Counted from the first letter of the stretch, positions 12,838 to 22,577 are shown. The stretch: 64,000 bases of DNA from Phenylobacterium sp. (GCF_020253645.1 NZ_JADCBG010000110.1:33300-97299); one strand, 5' to 3'. A program made the numbers and translations. The notes: generated from the letters alone by a model not told the origin.

Positions 12838-14682
12838 TCAGTCCACCGGGGTCCCGGCCACCAGGGCCAGGACGGCGGGGCCGTAGCGGGCGAGCTTGGT
12901 CTCGCCGACGCCGCTGACCCGGGACAGGGCTGCAGAATCGGCCGGTCGGACCGTCGCGATCTCCGCCAGGGTGCGGTCGCTGAAGATGACATAGGGGGGC
13001 GCCTTCTGGCGCACCGCCTCGGCCCGGCGCCAGGCGCGCAGGGCGGAGAAGAGTTGCGGATCGCCCTCGAAATCGGTCCCGGGACCGTCGCGCCGGCGTC
13101 GTGCGGGCGTCGCGCCGGCGTCGCGGGACCCGTCGGGGTGACGCTGCGCCAGGCGTCCCTCCACCCGTCGCTCTCCTCGATAGACCGCGCGCACGGCGTC
13201 CGCGTCGCCCAGGGTGATGAGGGGCCGGCCCTCGTTCGGGTCCTCGCGCAGGAGGCCATCGAAGATCAGCTGGTCGATCAGGCCCCGCCAGGCGCCCGCC
13301 GGCAGCTCGGCGCCCACCCCGAAGGTGCTCAGACCCGCCTCGAAGGCCGAGGGCTCGCGGGTCTTGCCGAGGAGGTGCTCCACCAGACGGCCGCGGCCAT
13401 ACCGCCCGTTCAGCCGGTGAGCGGCGGACAGCACCTTCTGGGCCTGGAGGGTCAGGTCCGCGCCCTTCGGGGGATTCAAACAGTTGTCGCAGCGGCCGCA
13501 GTCCGCCACGCCCTCCTCGCCGAAATAGCGGCGGACCGCCGCCGTGCGGCAGGCGCCCCCGTCCAGCAGGGCGTAGAGCTGGCGCACCTTGCGCACCTGC
13601 ACTGCGCGGACCTCGTCGGAGAGGGCCTGGCCGTCCAGCCGACGCAGGGCCCAGGCCATGTCCGAGGCGCCGTAGAGGGTGATCCCCTCGGCGGGCTCGC
13701 CGTCGCGCCCGGCGCGGCCCACCTCCTGCCAGTAGGCCTCGATGGAGGCGGGCGGGTCGGCGTGGATCACGTAGCGGACGTCCGGCTTGTCCACCCCCAT
13801 GCCGAAGGCGATGGTGGCCACCATGACGGCGTCGTCGGCGGCCAGAAACCCCGCCAGGCGGCGCTCGCGCAGGTCGCGGTCCAGGCCGGCGTGGTAGGCC
13901 ATGGCCGGCAGGCCGGCGGCGCAGAGCTCGGCGGCCAGGGCCTCGGTTCCGTCCCGGGAGCCGGCGTAGATCACCCCCGGCCGGTCGCGCCGCGCCTTGG
14001 CCAGCTCCAGCACCCGCTTGCGTCCCGTCCCGGCCTTGCGCTCGGCGGAGAGGGCCAGCTCCGGCCGGTCGAAGGAGGCGACGAACTCCCGGGCGGCGCC
14101 CAGGTGCAGGCCCTCGCGGATGTCCTGCCGGGTCCGGGCGTCGGCGGTGGCCGTCACCGCCAGCCGCGGGACCCCGGGGAAGACCTCGGCCAGGCGCCCC
14201 AGCAACCGGTATTCGGGGCGGAAGTCGTGGCCCCACTGGCTCACGCAGTGGGCCTCGTCGATGGCGATCACCGACAGGGGAACCTGGGACAGCCGCTCCA
14301 GCATCCAGGGCTGCAAGAGGCCCTCGGGCGAGACGTAGAGGAGGTCGAGGGTCCCGGCCTCGATCCGCGCCCAGGTGGCGGCGCGGTCTTCGGGCGCGGT
14401 GAGGGAGTCCAGCCGGGCGGCGGCGACCCCCGCCTGGACCAGGCCCGCCACCTGGTCGGCCATCAGGGCGATGAGGGGGCTGACCACCAGGCCGAGGCCG
14501 GGCCGCAGCAGGGCGGGGATCTGGTAGCAGACACTCTTGCCCCCGCCAGTGGGCAGGACGGCCAGGGCCGGACGACCGGCCATCACCTCGGCGATCACCG
14601 GCGCCTGCAGGCCCCGGAAGCCGGCGTGCCCGAAGACACGGCGCAGGACCTCCTGCGCCTCCTGTAGCGAATCGTCGGACAT
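12838..14682 (-). CDS. recQ: ATP-dependent DNA helicase RecQ
   Basis: 3'-5' DNA helicase of recombination and fork repair. At 614 residues it has the full bacterial layout: helicase core with Walker A PTGGGKS at about 44-50, DEAH box with AIDEAHCVSQWGHDFRPEYR near 140-160, the RecQ zinc cysteines (CRTAAVRRYF, then CGRCDNC), a winged-helix RQC region, a basic Arg-rich linker, and a C-terminal HRDC domain (FSDRTLAEIATVRPAD, then VSGVGETKLARYG). The gene ends 3 bases from the convergent receptor gene. Confidence 0.97.
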   Translation of the reverse strand: MSDDSLQEAQEVLRRVFGHAGFRGLQAPVIAEVMAGRPALAVLPTGGGKSVCYQIPALLRPGLGLVVSPLIALMADQVAGLVQAGVAAARLDSLTAPEDRAATWARIEAGTLDLLYVSPEGLLQPWMLERLSQVPLSVIAIDEAHCVSQWGHDFRPEYRLLGRLAEVFPGVPRLAVTATADARTRQDIREGLHLGAAREFVASFDRPELALSAERKAGTGRKRVLELAKARRDRPGVIYAGSRDGTEALAAELCAAGLPAMAYHAGLDRDLRERRLAGFLAADDAVMVATIAFGMGVDKPDVRYVIHADPPASIEAYWQEVGRAGRDGEPAEGITLYGASDMAWALRRLDGQALSDEVRAVQVRKVRQLYALLDGGACRTAAVRRYFGEEGVADCGRCDNCLNPPKGADLTLQAQKVLSAAHRLNGRYGRGRLVEHLLGKTREPSAFEAGLSTFGVGAELPAGAWRGLIDQLIFDGLLREDPNEGRPLITLGDADAVRAVYRGERRVEGRLAQRHPDGSRDAGATPARRRRDGPGTDFEGDPQLFSALRAWRRAEAVRQKAPPYVIFSDRTLAEIATVRPADSAALSRVSGVGETKLARYGPAVLALVAGTPVD

Positions 14683-14740
14683 GCCCCTCTATCGCCCGCC
14701 CCGCTGCGGCTGCGAAGGGGCGGAAGGCGGCGCGCCGGGC

Positions 14741-16492
14741 CTATTCGGCGGCGAGGGCCGCCGGGGCGTCCTGGGCGCCGCGGACCAGCCGCCCGGGCAG
14801 GGCGCCGGTGGGCTCGCCGTCGCGGTAGGTGACCTGTCCGGCCACCAGGGTGGCGACATAGCCCCGCGCCCTCTGCAGGAGCCGCCGCCCGCCCGCCGGC
14901 AGGTCATAGCCCACCGTGGGCGGCTCCACCGCCAGACGGTCGAAGTCGATGACGTTGAGGTCGGCGCGCAGGCTGGGCGCCACCAGGCCCCGGTCCAGAA
15001 GGCCCACCGTCTCCGCCGTCGCCCGGGTCTGCAGGCGGACCATGTGTTCCAGGGGCAGGCGCGGACCCCGGGTCCGGTCCCGGGCCCAGAGGGTCAGGTT
15101 GGTGGTCGGGAAGCTGCCGTCACAGATCATGCCCACATGCGCGCCGCCGTCGGACAGGCCGGCCACGCAGTCGGGATGGCGCAGCATGTCATAGGCCGGG
15201 TCCAGCCCGCCGTCGGCGTAGTTCAGGAAGGGCAGGTAGAGCATGCCGCGCCCGCCGCGGGTCATCATGTGGTCCAGGGCCACGGCTTCGGGGGCGACGC
15301 CCCGGGCCCGGGCCAGGGCGCCGATGGAGTCCTCGCGTCTCGGCTCGTAGTCCGGCGTCTCGGCCATCAGGAACATGTTGTCCCAGTCCCGGGTCAGGCG
15401 CGAGGCGATGGCCGCGCCGCCCGGCGGGACCGCGTCGTCGAGGAGGGCGGCCCGGAAGGAGGCCTCCGCCAGCCGCGCCATGCGCTGCTCCAGGGGCAGG
15501 GCCGCCACCGACTTCCAGGCCTCGGTGTGGCTGAAGGGGTTGAGGGTCAGCTCGAAGCCCAGCAGCACGCCCACCCCCCGGCCGCAGACCTGGGCGCGCA
15601 TGGGCAGGCCCTCGGCGGTCGCGGCGGACAGGGCGGCCAGCAGGTCGCGCCAGGCGTTGGGCGCCTTGGGGCCTTGCAGCAGGCTGAAGGACAGGGGCCG
15701 GCCCGAGGCCTCCACCAGCCGGCGCATCAGGCCGAACTCGGCCTTCGGGTCGGCGAAGTCGGAGACGAACTGCAGGACGCCGCGCCCGGCGGCCTTCAGC
15801 CCCAGGGCGATGCCCATCAGCTCGTCCTCGGCGGCGGTCAGGGTCGGCGTCGGCTGGCCGTCCGAGGTGCGGTGATTGAGGGTCCGCGAGGTGGAAAAGC
15901 CCAGGGCGCCGGCCTCCATGGCCCGCTTGGCCAGGGCCGACATGGCGGCGATGTCGGCGGGGCTGGCCGGCTCGCGGTTCGCGCCGCGCTCGCCCATGAC
16001 AAAGACCCGCAGGGCCGCGTGCGGCAGCTGGGCGCCGACGTCGAGGTCGTAGGCCCGGCCGGACAGGGACTGGAGATAGTCGGGATAGCTCTCCCAGTTC
16101 CAGGGCAGGCCCTCGGCCAGGACCGGGTGGGGAATGTCCTCCACCCCCTCCATCAGCCGGATCAGCCGGTCGTGGTCCTCGGGCCGGCAGGGGGCGAAGC
16201 CGACCCCGCAATTGCCCATGACGGCGGTGGTCACACCGTGCCATGCGGAGGGGGTGAGGTGGTGGTCCCAGGTGACCTGGCCGTCATAGTGGGTGTGGAT
16301 GTCGACGAAGCCGGGGGTGACGATCCTGCCCCGCGCGTCGATCTCCTCGGCGCCTGACCCGCTGACGGCGCCGACAGCGGCGATCCGCCCGTCCTTCACC
16401 GCCACGTCGGCCTCGCGCCCCGGCGCCCCGGAGCCGTCGATCACCGTCCCGCCGCGGACCACCAGGTCGTAGGCGCGTTCCCGTCCGGCCAT
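14741..16492 (-). CDS. N-acyl-D-amino-acid deacylase family amidohydrolase
   Basis: Zinc-dependent amidohydrolase of the D-aminoacylase type, 583 residues. The beta-sandwich start ([20 protein letters not shown]) is followed by [19 protein letters not shown] at about residues 60-75, the metal-binding HxH with the YDGQ signature of this subfamily. Later come GHCGV-like [16 protein letters not shown] and [15 protein letters not shown], which holds the conserved aspartate. The start at 16492 has a strong GGAGGAG six bases upstream. The frame stays open upstream but without family similarity. The exact substrate (acyl-D-amino acid or another amide) cannot be told. Confidence 0.9.
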   Translation of the reverse strand: MAGRERAYDLVVRGGTVIDGSGAPGREADVAVKDGRIAAVGAVSGSGAEEIDARGRIVTPGFVDIHTHYDGQVTWDHHLTPSAWHGVTTAVMGNCGVGFAPCRPEDHDRLIRLMEGVEDIPHPVLAEGLPWNWESYPDYLQSLSGRAYDLDVGAQLPHAALRVFVMGERGANREPASPADIAAMSALAKRAMEAGALGFSTSRTLNHRTSDGQPTPTLTAAEDELMGIALGLKAAGRGVLQFVSDFADPKAEFGLMRRLVEASGRPLSFSLLQGPKAPNAWRDLLAALSAATAEGLPMRAQVCGRGVGVLLGFELTLNPFSHTEAWKSVAALPLEQRMARLAEASFRAALLDDAVPPGGAAIASRLTRDWDNMFLMAETPDYEPRREDSIGALARARGVAPEAVALDHMMTRGGRGMLYLPFLNYADGGLDPAYDMLRHPDCVAGLSDGGAHVGMICDGSFPTTNLTLWARDRTRGPRLPLEHMVRLQTRATAETVGLLDRGLVAPSLRADLNVIDFDRLAVEPPTVGYDLPAGGRRLLQRARGYVATLVAGQVTYRDGEPTGALPGRLVRGAQDAPAALAAE

Positions 16493-16589
16493 GACATCTC
16501 CTCCGTCGCGGTCCCCGCCGCGTGAGGGAGATTCAGCGCCTATCGCGGGTGCGGGGTCAAGATGGCGCAGCGTCGCCCGCCCTGCGCTC

Positions 16590-17879
16590 TCACCCCGCCA
16601 GGTCGCGGACGCACAGGACGTGGTTGTGGCCGCGGATGTCGTCGCCCTGGGGGCCGAAGCCTTCGGGAAAGGCGCCGGGGCGGGCCGTCTTCGGGTCGCT
16701 GCGCAGGGCGCCGGCGCCGTGCACGTCCATCCACTGGCGCCGGCCCGAGCCTGGGGGCGCCTCCATATAGCCCCGCGCCGGGCCGATCGCCGCATAGACC
16801 GCCAGCTCGCCGGTCCGGGAGAAGGCGCGGCCGGGCTCCGTGGCGGGCGGCGGGCCCTCCAGATGGGTGGTGGAGGACCAGAGGTAGGCCTCCCGGTCGC
16901 TCAGGACGAACACCGGGTCGAGGGCCGGGATGCGGGAATAATCGACGATGGAGTGGAGTTCCTTGGCGTCTGGAAGGCGCCAGTCCCGGCGCCCGGCGAG
17001 GGAGAGGCCGTCGCAGTAGGCCAGGGCCTTGGCCCAGCTGAGGGCGCCCGCGGTCTCGCGCCGCTGCCAGACGAGACCGCTGGCCCGGTCGGTCACCGTC
17101 TCGGCGTCGGGATGGAAGTCGTTGCGCCCATAGGCGGGCCCACGGACCAGACGCACGGCCAGCCGGTGGGGCGTCTGCATGCGGTTGGCCGGGTCCATGA
17201 CCGGATAGCCTTTGATCCGGCCATCGGCGAAGTTGACGCCAAAGACCGTGTCGTCTCCGCCCATGGTGCGGCCGATATAGGGGGTCGCGCTCCACTCCTG
17301 GACGTCGATGGGCCTTCGGCCTTGGGCGGCGTCGCCCAGGCCCGAGCCGGCGGCGTAGGCGAAGTCGAAGACCGAGGCGTCGATGTAGGGGCGCGAGGTC
17401 CGCGGATCTCCGGTGTAGCCGCCGCGATAGTCGATGAGGGAGAAGAGTTCGCGGAGGGTGGGGACGCGCCAGTCGTCATGACCCCCCAGCCGGCTCGCCC
17501 GGGCGAAGCCTTCGAGCTCGGCGTAGGCCATCGGGCGGCTTGGCGCCTTCGCCCAGACCAGGCCGGTCACCTGGTCGACGACCGTGCCGTCGCCATTGTC
17601 GCGATAGGCGGGCCTGCGGCCGGGATGCTGGGCGTCCTGTCCGGCGAGGAAGGCCCCCTCCGCCGGGCAGGCGATGACCTCGCCGGTCTCGCCGTAGCAG
17701 CGGTCCTGCGCCGTCCCGACGACCGGATAGGAGGCCGGGGCCGGCGGCGGGGGGGCCGCTCCCCCGGGCCAGGCCGACGCCAGAAGGATGAAACCGCCCG
17801 CGAGGGCGCCCAGAAGGGGACTGAACCGCTGGCCGGTGATCGGGCGCCTTCGGCGGTGGGCGCGGCCCTGTCCGACCAT
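16590..17879 (-). CDS. secreted protein with two DUF1566 (Lcl-like) domains
   Basis: 429-residue exported protein. A basic N-terminus and a hydrophobic segment (LLGALAGGFILLASA, about residues 22-36) form a signal peptide or anchor, then a proline-rich spacer. Two tandem copies of the DUF1566 fold follow. Each shows a D-x-TGLVW motif (VVDQVTGLVWAKA and VTDRASGLVWQRR), a WAKAL- or FARAS-type helix and DWRxPxxxEL (DDWRVPTLRELFSLIDY and DWRLPDAKELHSIVDY). In some bacteria such domains sit in surface adhesins; here the role is unknown. GGAGGAG precedes the ATG at 17879. It is transcribed toward the deacylase gene with 97 bases between. Confidence 0.85.
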   Translation of the reverse strand: MVGQGRAHRRRRPITGQRFSPLLGALAGGFILLASAWPGGAAPPPPAPASYPVVGTAQDRCYGETGEVIACPAEGAFLAGQDAQHPGRRPAYRDNGDGTVVDQVTGLVWAKAPSRPMAYAELEGFARASRLGGHDDWRVPTLRELFSLIDYRGGYTGDPRTSRPYIDASVFDFAYAAGSGLGDAAQGRRPIDVQEWSATPYIGRTMGGDDTVFGVNFADGRIKGYPVMDPANRMQTPHRLAVRLVRGPAYGRNDFHPDAETVTDRASGLVWQRRETAGALSWAKALAYCDGLSLAGRRDWRLPDAKELHSIVDYSRIPALDPVFVLSDREAYLWSSTTHLEGPPPATEPGRAFSRTGELAVYAAIGPARGYMEAPPGSGRRQWMDVHGAGALRSDPKTARPGAFPEGFGPQGDDIRGHNHVLCVRDLAG

Positions 17880-18097
17880 GAGGTCTCCTCCGTCGCCGCC
17901 CCCGGCCCGGAAAGTGATTGAGCCCCTGGAGGCGGGGTCCGGTCAAGGTCTCGCGGGCGCCGGCTGGTCTCGTCGCCGTCAAGATTCGGAGCCTCTGCGT
18001 CCAGCCACAGGTCGCCACCGGCGCCCTGAGCGGCTTCATCTTCCCTTTCGTCCCGCCGGGACTATCTGAGTCTGCATCCTGAACCCCGGAGACCCCG

Positions 18098-18415
18098 ATG
18101 CTGACCTCGACCACCCCCTATATCGCCGGCCGCGAGATTGCCGAGACCCTCGGCGTGGTGACGGGCGAGGCCATCATCGGGGCCAACATCTTCCGCGACC
18201 TCCTGGCCGGGCTCACCGACATCGTCGGCGGCCGCTCCCGCGCTTACGAGTCGGCCATGCGGGACGCCCGGGAGATCGCGCTGAAGGAGATGGGCGAGGA
18301 GGCCCGCCGCCGGGGCGGCGACGCCGTGGTGGGCGTGGACCTGGACTATGAGACCTTGGGGTCCGGCAGCATGCTGATGGTCTCGGCCACCGGCACGGCG
18401 GTGCGGCTGAGGTAG
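18098..18415 (+). CDS. YbjQ/UPF0145 family protein
   Basis: 105-residue protein of the YbjQ (DUF74) family, a small beta-rich pentameric fold often labelled heavy-metal-binding. Family hallmarks seen are [40 protein letters not shown], and the C-terminal [13 protein letters not shown] followed by [10 protein letters not shown]. The length is typical. A GGAG lies shortly before the ATG at 18098. It is separated from both neighbours by short gaps and transcribed opposite to them. No specific function is established for the family. Confidence 0.93.
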   Translation: MLTSTTPYIAGREIAETLGVVTGEAIIGANIFRDLLAGLTDIVGGRSRAYESAMRDAREIALKEMGEEARRRGGDAVVGVDLDYETLGSGSMLMVSATGTAVRLR

Positions 18416-18544
18416 GCGCTCAGGCCCCGTCGTCGCCGCCCGTCCCGGGGGGCGTGACCTCGACATCCGCAGACTCTCCCTGAGGACAGGAGGCGCCGGG
18501 CGCGGTCCCGGTGCGTGGTGCGCAGGGTCCGCGCAGGCGGTTCC

Positions 18545-19444
18545 CTAGGATGCGGCCAGCTCGCGCACGACGTCGATGAAGGCGCGCAGCTTGCGGGCTT
18601 CTGCGGCGCGACGGGGGAAATAGAGGAAGAGGCCGGGCTCCTGGATCGCAGCGTCGGGGAGCAGCTCGACAAGGCGGCCGGCGGACAGGTCGTCTGTCAC
18701 CAGCGGCTCGTAGATGTACGCCACGCCTATCCCGGCGAGCGCAAGGTCGCGGGCATAGCTCGCGTCCGAGACCCGCACCGTGCCGCTGACCGGCGCCGCC
18801 ACCTCCCGGGCTCCGTCCCTGAACTCCCAGTCATAGATCGCGCCGGAGGTCAGCAGGCGGAAGCCGATACAGTTGTGATCCCCCAGGTCGGCCAAAGATT
18901 CGGGCCCCGGGCGTTCCGCCAGATAGCCCGGTGAGGCGACAAGGATTGCACGGAAGGGTGGGGTCATCCGCACCGCCACCATGTCCCGCGCGATCATCTC
19001 TCCGAGCCTTACGCCGGCGTCGAATCCCTGCGCGACGACATCGACCAGGGCGTCGTCGCTGATCACCTCGACCACAAGGCGAGGATGACGCCGCGCCATC
19101 TCGGCGAGGATCGCGGTCAGGCCCATGCCGAAGGCGATCCGCGGGACATTGAGGCGCAGAACGCCGGTCACGTCCCGCTGCCAGGCCGCCACCCGCTCGG
19201 CTGCGGCGTCGATCTCGTCAAGGGCGCGTTGTGCGGCCTCGATGAACACCTCCCCCGCTTCGGTCAGCGCGACGCTGCGTGTGGTGCGTGCAAACAGTGG
19301 CGCGCCGAGATGCATCTCAGCGGTGCGCACCGAATGGCTGACGGCCGAGGCGCCTAGATCGAGTTCGGCGGCGGCGCGGACAAAGCTGCGCGTTCGCGCG
19401 ACGGCGACCACAATGGGCAGATGCGGCAGCAGGGCGCGATCCAT
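18545..19444 (-). CDS. LysR family transcriptional regulator
   Basis: 299-residue LysR-type regulator. The N-terminal winged HTH spans about residues 1-62 (LPIVVAVARTRSFVRAAAEL, then LGASAVSHSVRTAEMHLGA and LFARTTRSVALTEAGEVF). The periplasmic-binding-protein-like effector domain follows (LRLNVPRIAFGMGLTAIL). It is divergent from a short-chain dehydrogenase 100 bases away, the classical arrangement in which the LysR protein controls its neighbour. The effector is unknown. Confidence 0.93.
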   Translation of the reverse strand: MDRALLPHLPIVVAVARTRSFVRAAAELDLGASAVSHSVRTAEMHLGAPLFARTTRSVALTEAGEVFIEAAQRALDEIDAAAERVAAWQRDVTGVLRLNVPRIAFGMGLTAILAEMARRHPRLVVEVISDDALVDVVAQGFDAGVRLGEMIARDMVAVRMTPPFRAILVASPGYLAERPGPESLADLGDHNCIGFRLLTSGAIYDWEFRDGAREVAAPVSGTVRVSDASYARDLALAGIGVAYIYEPLVTDDLSAGRLVELLPDAAIQEPGLFLYFPRRAAEARKLRAFIDVVRELAAS

Positions 19445-19482
19445 TCCTGAATCCTATCGCATATCCCATCCGATTTCAGGCC

Positions 19483-19498
19483 CATTGTTTGATCAATG
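19483..19498. promoter_or_regulatory. inverted repeat between LysR and SDR genes
   Basis: CATTG (19483-19487) and CAATG (19494-19498) are perfect inverted arms with a 6-base centre that itself contains TTGATCAA. The site lies in the 100-base divergent intergenic region, 47 bases from the SDR start, and is AT-richer than its surroundings. It is a reasonable binding site for the neighbouring LysR protein, although the exact T-N11-A spacing is not met. Confidence 0.4.
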
Positions 19499-19544
19499 CT
19501 CATCACCGATCTCCGGCCCCTGATCTTCGGCCGAGGAGCCCGCC

Positions 19545-20405
19545 ATGTCCGACAGCGACAACCCGACCCGCACCTGGTTCATCACCGGAGCGACATCCGG
19601 CTTTGGCCTCGAACTCGCCCGGGCCGTGCTCGAGCGCGGCGAGCGGGCGGTGCTGGCCGGTCGGAGGGTCGACCGGCTCTCCGCGCTTGCGGGCAGACAC
19701 CGGGGTCGCGTCCTGCCCATCGCGGTTGACCTGACCGACCCCGGGGCGCGGGCGAGCGCCGTCGCGAAGGGGCTCTCCCGGTTTGGCCGGATCGATGTGC
19801 TCGCCAACATCGCCGGCCGCGGCTCCCTCGGCGCCGTCGAGGAGTTCGCGCCCGAACAGCTGCGCGAGCAGATGGAGCTGAACTTCTTCGCCGCCGCCGA
19901 GCTGGCCCGGGCCGTGCTCCCGGCCATGCGCCGGCAGGGCTGCGGCCATATCCTCAACCTAACCAGTATCGGCGGCCTCGTCTCGATGGGTGGCTTCGGC
20001 CCCTACTGCGCGTCCAAGTTCGCCCTGGAGGGCTGGAGCGAGGCGCTTCGCGAGGAAGGGGCGCCCCTCGGCATACGCGTGACCATCGTCGAGCCGGGCG
20101 CCTTCCGCACCGAGTTCGCCGGCGAAGCCAACATGCGACCCGCGCATCCGATGGACATCTACCGCCCTATCGTCGCACCCCTTGAGGACTATCTTTACGG
20201 CGGTGACGGCAAGCAGATGGGCGATCCCGCCAAGGCTGCGGCCCTTATGATCGCAGTGGTCGACAGCGAGGCTCCGCCGCTCCGCCTGATGATGGGCGCC
20301 GACGCCTTCGGAATGTGGGAAAACGCGATCGCCGCCCGCCAGGCCGATATCTCCAGCTGGCGCGAGCGCGGCCTCGCGACGGCGTTCGACGAGGCCGGGG
20401 AATAG
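19545..20405 (+). CDS. short-chain dehydrogenase/reductase
   Basis: NAD(P)-dependent oxidoreductase of the classical SDR family, 286 residues. The nucleotide-binding TGATSGFG is at residues 14-21, followed by AGRR, whose basic residues favour NADP(H). NIAGRG corresponds to the NNAG motif, NLTSIGGL carries the catalytic serine region, and YCASK is the catalytic YxxxK. GAGGAG precedes ATG at 19545. The substrate is not deducible. Control by the divergent LysR regulator is inferred from position. Confidence 0.93.
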   Translation: MSDSDNPTRTWFITGATSGFGLELARAVLERGERAVLAGRRVDRLSALAGRHRGRVLPIAVDLTDPGARASAVAKGLSRFGRIDVLANIAGRGSLGAVEEFAPEQLREQMELNFFAAAELARAVLPAMRRQGCGHILNLTSIGGLVSMGGFGPYCASKFALEGWSEALREEGAPLGIRVTIVEPGAFRTEFAGEANMRPAHPMDIYRPIVAPLEDYLYGGDGKQMGDPAKAAALMIAVVDSEAPPLRLMMGADAFGMWENAIAARQADISSWRERGLATAFDEAGE

Positions 20406-20480
20406 GGTCGGGCAAGGGCCGGCGCCCCCGGCCTGCGGAGGGCCCAGGCCCCGGGCGGGGGGTGCGGGTGAGGTCGCGGT

Positions 20481-21323
20481 TCAGGTCTTCGGGCGGGGGA
20501 GGCTCCTGGCGAAGTCCAGGAAGGCGGCGTCGAAGGCCTCCGGCGTCTCCAGGAAGGCCGCGTGCCCGGCGTCGAACAGGGCGATCCGGGCGCCCGGGGT
20601 CCGGCGGGCGAGGCCCCTGACCAGGAACCAGGGCAGGATCCGGTCCCTCAGGCCCCAGGCGAAGAGAATGGGGATCCGCAGACCCCGCAGCACGGGCCGG
20701 ATGTCTGCCTCGGGCTCGGCGAAGCTGCGCCAGGCTTCGGCGAGGACCGGGGCGGCTTTCTCGCAGCCGGCGACGATCTCTTCCCGGCGCCAGGCCGCCT
20801 CGGGGCGCGGCAGAACCTGCTGGTAGTATCGCCTGAACCACGCCGGGAAGCCGGCGTCCCCTGAAGCCGCCTTTTCGAACCGTCGGGCCATGTGACGGCA
20901 GAACATCCTGATGAAGAGGTTCGGCGGGATCAGTCCGCCCGTATTGCACAGGACGAGACCGCGGACCCGGTCGGCATGGTTCGCAGTGCAGAGGATGGCG
21001 GCCGCGCCGCCGATGGAGTTTCCGAGGAAGATCACGTCCCTCAGATCCAGGGCTTCAAGGACGCCGCCTGCAAGCGCGGCGTAGCGCTCTGCGCTCGCTG
21101 GCGCGGCTTCCCTCGGGCTCTCGCCCTGGCCCGGCCAGTCCAGGGCGATGAAGGTGAAGTCTCCGCCCAGTCTCTGGGCCAGGCGGTCGAAGTCCCGGGC
21201 GCCGTGTCCTGTCGCGTGGAGGCAGACGACCGGCGGTCCGCTGCCGCAGCGAGTTAGGCTGAGGTCTACGCCAAGGATGGAGACTGAGCCCCGTGAGACC
21301 GTGGATTCAAAGCTTTCCGACAT
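20481..21323 (-). CDS. alpha/beta hydrolase (serine type)
   Basis: 280-residue alpha/beta hydrolase. The oxyanion region is VCLHATGHGARDFD and the nucleophile elbow is GNSIGG with serine. The late acid is in AWGLRDRILPW and the histidine in DAGHAAFLETP, so the triad is complete. A GAGGA about 9 bases before ATG at 21323 supports the start. There is no signal peptide. It may be co-transcribed with the second hydrolase only if read-through occurs, since 125 bases separate them. Activity (esterase, lactonase or C-C hydrolase) cannot be assigned. Confidence 0.88.
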   Translation of the reverse strand: MSESFESTVSRGSVSILGVDLSLTRCGSGPPVVCLHATGHGARDFDRLAQRLGGDFTFIALDWPGQGESPREAAPASAERYAALAGGVLEALDLRDVIFLGNSIGGAAAILCTANHADRVRGLVLCNTGGLIPPNLFIRMFCRHMARRFEKAASGDAGFPAWFRRYYQQVLPRPEAAWRREEIVAGCEKAAPVLAEAWRSFAEPEADIRPVLRGLRIPILFAWGLRDRILPWFLVRGLARRTPGARIALFDAGHAAFLETPEAFDAAFLDFARSLPRPKT

Positions 21324-21448
21324 GAAACGTCATCCTCTGCTGCGCATTCGGTCAACGGTTAACTGGGGTCGGGTCCCTACCAACCGCCGCCCGGGCTCGC
21401 CAGTCACGACCTCAGGGGCGGTCTGCGGCTGCAAGGGTCGGTCGAGGA

Positions 21449-22483
21449 TCAGTATCCGCCCTCGCTCCAGGCCCTGATGGCGTTCGCCGTTTCCTCCGCG
21501 TACTCCAGGTGAGGAAAGTGCCCCGCCTGAGGAAGCTTCAGGGTCGAAAAAAGGCGTTGACCCTGGCATCGGGCGGTCGTCGCCGAAGCCATCTCCCGTC
21601 CGGCGGTCGGGTCCGCTTCGCCTACGACGAACATCAAAGGCATTGCCGACGCACACAGTGCCTCCGTCCACCGAGAATCATTCCTGCGGCGTTCCTCGAC
21701 GGTCGGAAGTGTCTTGTGCATGAGCCTGGCGTCGGAGGGGTAGTTCAGTAGCCGCCACACTTCCGAGAGATCACCGGCTGGGATTCGTTTCTCGGGGCCT
21801 GAAATCTGGGTCAGGCCGGCGACAAGTGCGGCCTCCGACGCCTGCTGGTTCACGATTCCTCCCAACGGGCTCAGGAGCGCTCTTTGGGTGCTGGTGGGAC
21901 TGAATTGGTCCGCAAAAAGCGAGCCGTTGATCAGTACAACAGAATGAATGCCGAAGCGCAGGCTCCGCGCACGATCGCGCGAAAGCAGTTCCTGGACAAC
22001 GGCGTTACCGATATCGGACCCGATGAGTCGGACCTGGTTCACCCCCAGGTACGCCACCAATTCGGCGACCAGATCGGCCTGTCGGCTGATGGTGTAGCTG
22101 GCGTCCTTGGGCTTTGCGGAGAAGCCGAAGCCCAGAAGGTCGGGGGCCACGAGCCGCGACTCACGCGTGAGGGGGCCAAGCAGCCTCCGGAAGTCCCAGG
22201 ATGACGTCGGATAACCATGGATGGCGAGCGTCACAGGCCCCTCGCCCTGATCGACGTAGAACACCTCCTGGCCCTCAAATGAAAAGGACTTACCCAAACT
22301 CTTCCATTGTGTGGCGGAGGGGCTGCCTTGCGAGGGCGACGGTGCAGGCGCTTGGGCTTCGACCCCGGGGGTCGCCTCTGTCTGACCTCGGGCTTCCCGA
22401 GCGCTTACGAAGGCCATGCCGAGGGCTGCAATCACCCCCACGGTCCCGGCGAAGGCGGAGGGTCTCCCGGTGGTTCGACGCAT
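21449..22483 (-). CDS. exported alpha/beta hydrolase with aspartate nucleophile (haloalkane dehalogenase/epoxide hydrolase-like)
   Basis: About 344 residues. The N-terminus has a signal peptide (basic start, then VGVIAALGMAFVS, cleavage near AREARG) and a Pro/Ser/Gln-rich spacer. The hydrolase domain shows HGYPTSSWDFR as oxyanion region, the elbow GSDIGN with aspartate instead of serine, and a late histidine in PQAGHFPHLE. An aspartate nucleophile is the mark of dehalogenases and epoxide hydrolases; the tryptophan that usually follows it in dehalogenases is isoleucine here. The ATG at 22483 is preferred to GTG at 22492, because CAGGAG lies 9 bases before the former and touches the latter. It is divergent from a TetR regulator. 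Confidence 0.82.
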   Translation of the reverse strand: MRRTTGRPSAFAGTVGVIAALGMAFVSAREARGQTEATPGVEAQAPAPSPSQGSPSATQWKSLGKSFSFEGQEVFYVDQGEGPVTLAIHGYPTSSWDFRRLLGPLTRESRLVAPDLLGFGFSAKPKDASYTISRQADLVAELVAYLGVNQVRLIGSDIGNAVVQELLSRDRARSLRFGIHSVVLINGSLFADQFSPTSTQRALLSPLGGIVNQQASEAALVAGLTQISGPEKRIPAGDLSEVWRLLNYPSDARLMHKTLPTVEERRRNDSRWTEALCASAMPLMFVVGEADPTAGREMASATTARCQGQRLFSTLKLPQAGHFPHLEYAEETANAIRAWSEGGY

Positions 22484-22520
22484 CGAAGACACTCCTGAGG
22501 GACAAGAGCCGATCCAAGTT

Positions 22521-22536
22521 GTGATGCAGTTATCAC
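22521..22536. promoter_or_regulatory. inverted repeat between hydrolase and TetR genes
   Basis: GTGAT (22521-22525) and ATCAC (22532-22536) are perfect inverted arms with a 6-base centre. Flanking CCAA and TTGG extend the symmetry imperfectly. It lies in the 94-base divergent region between the exported hydrolase and the TetR gene, 38 bases from the hydrolase start and 42 from the regulator start. A TetR-type operator controlling both genes is the natural reading. Confidence 0.45.
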
Positions 22537-22577
22537 TTTGGATTTGACGCCGTCAATCGAGTGCGCCACGATGAAGG

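Noticed and set aside
12524..14236. A 570-codon frame on the same strand as recQ in another frame
   Set aside because: It overlaps recQ almost fully and encodes an Arg/Pro/Gly-rich product without motifs.
14537..16357. A 606-codon forward-strand open frame opposite recQ and the deacylase
   Set aside because: It is an antisense shadow produced by high GC content; its product is Gly/Gln/Arg-rich with no domain, while both genes on the other strand have full family motifs.
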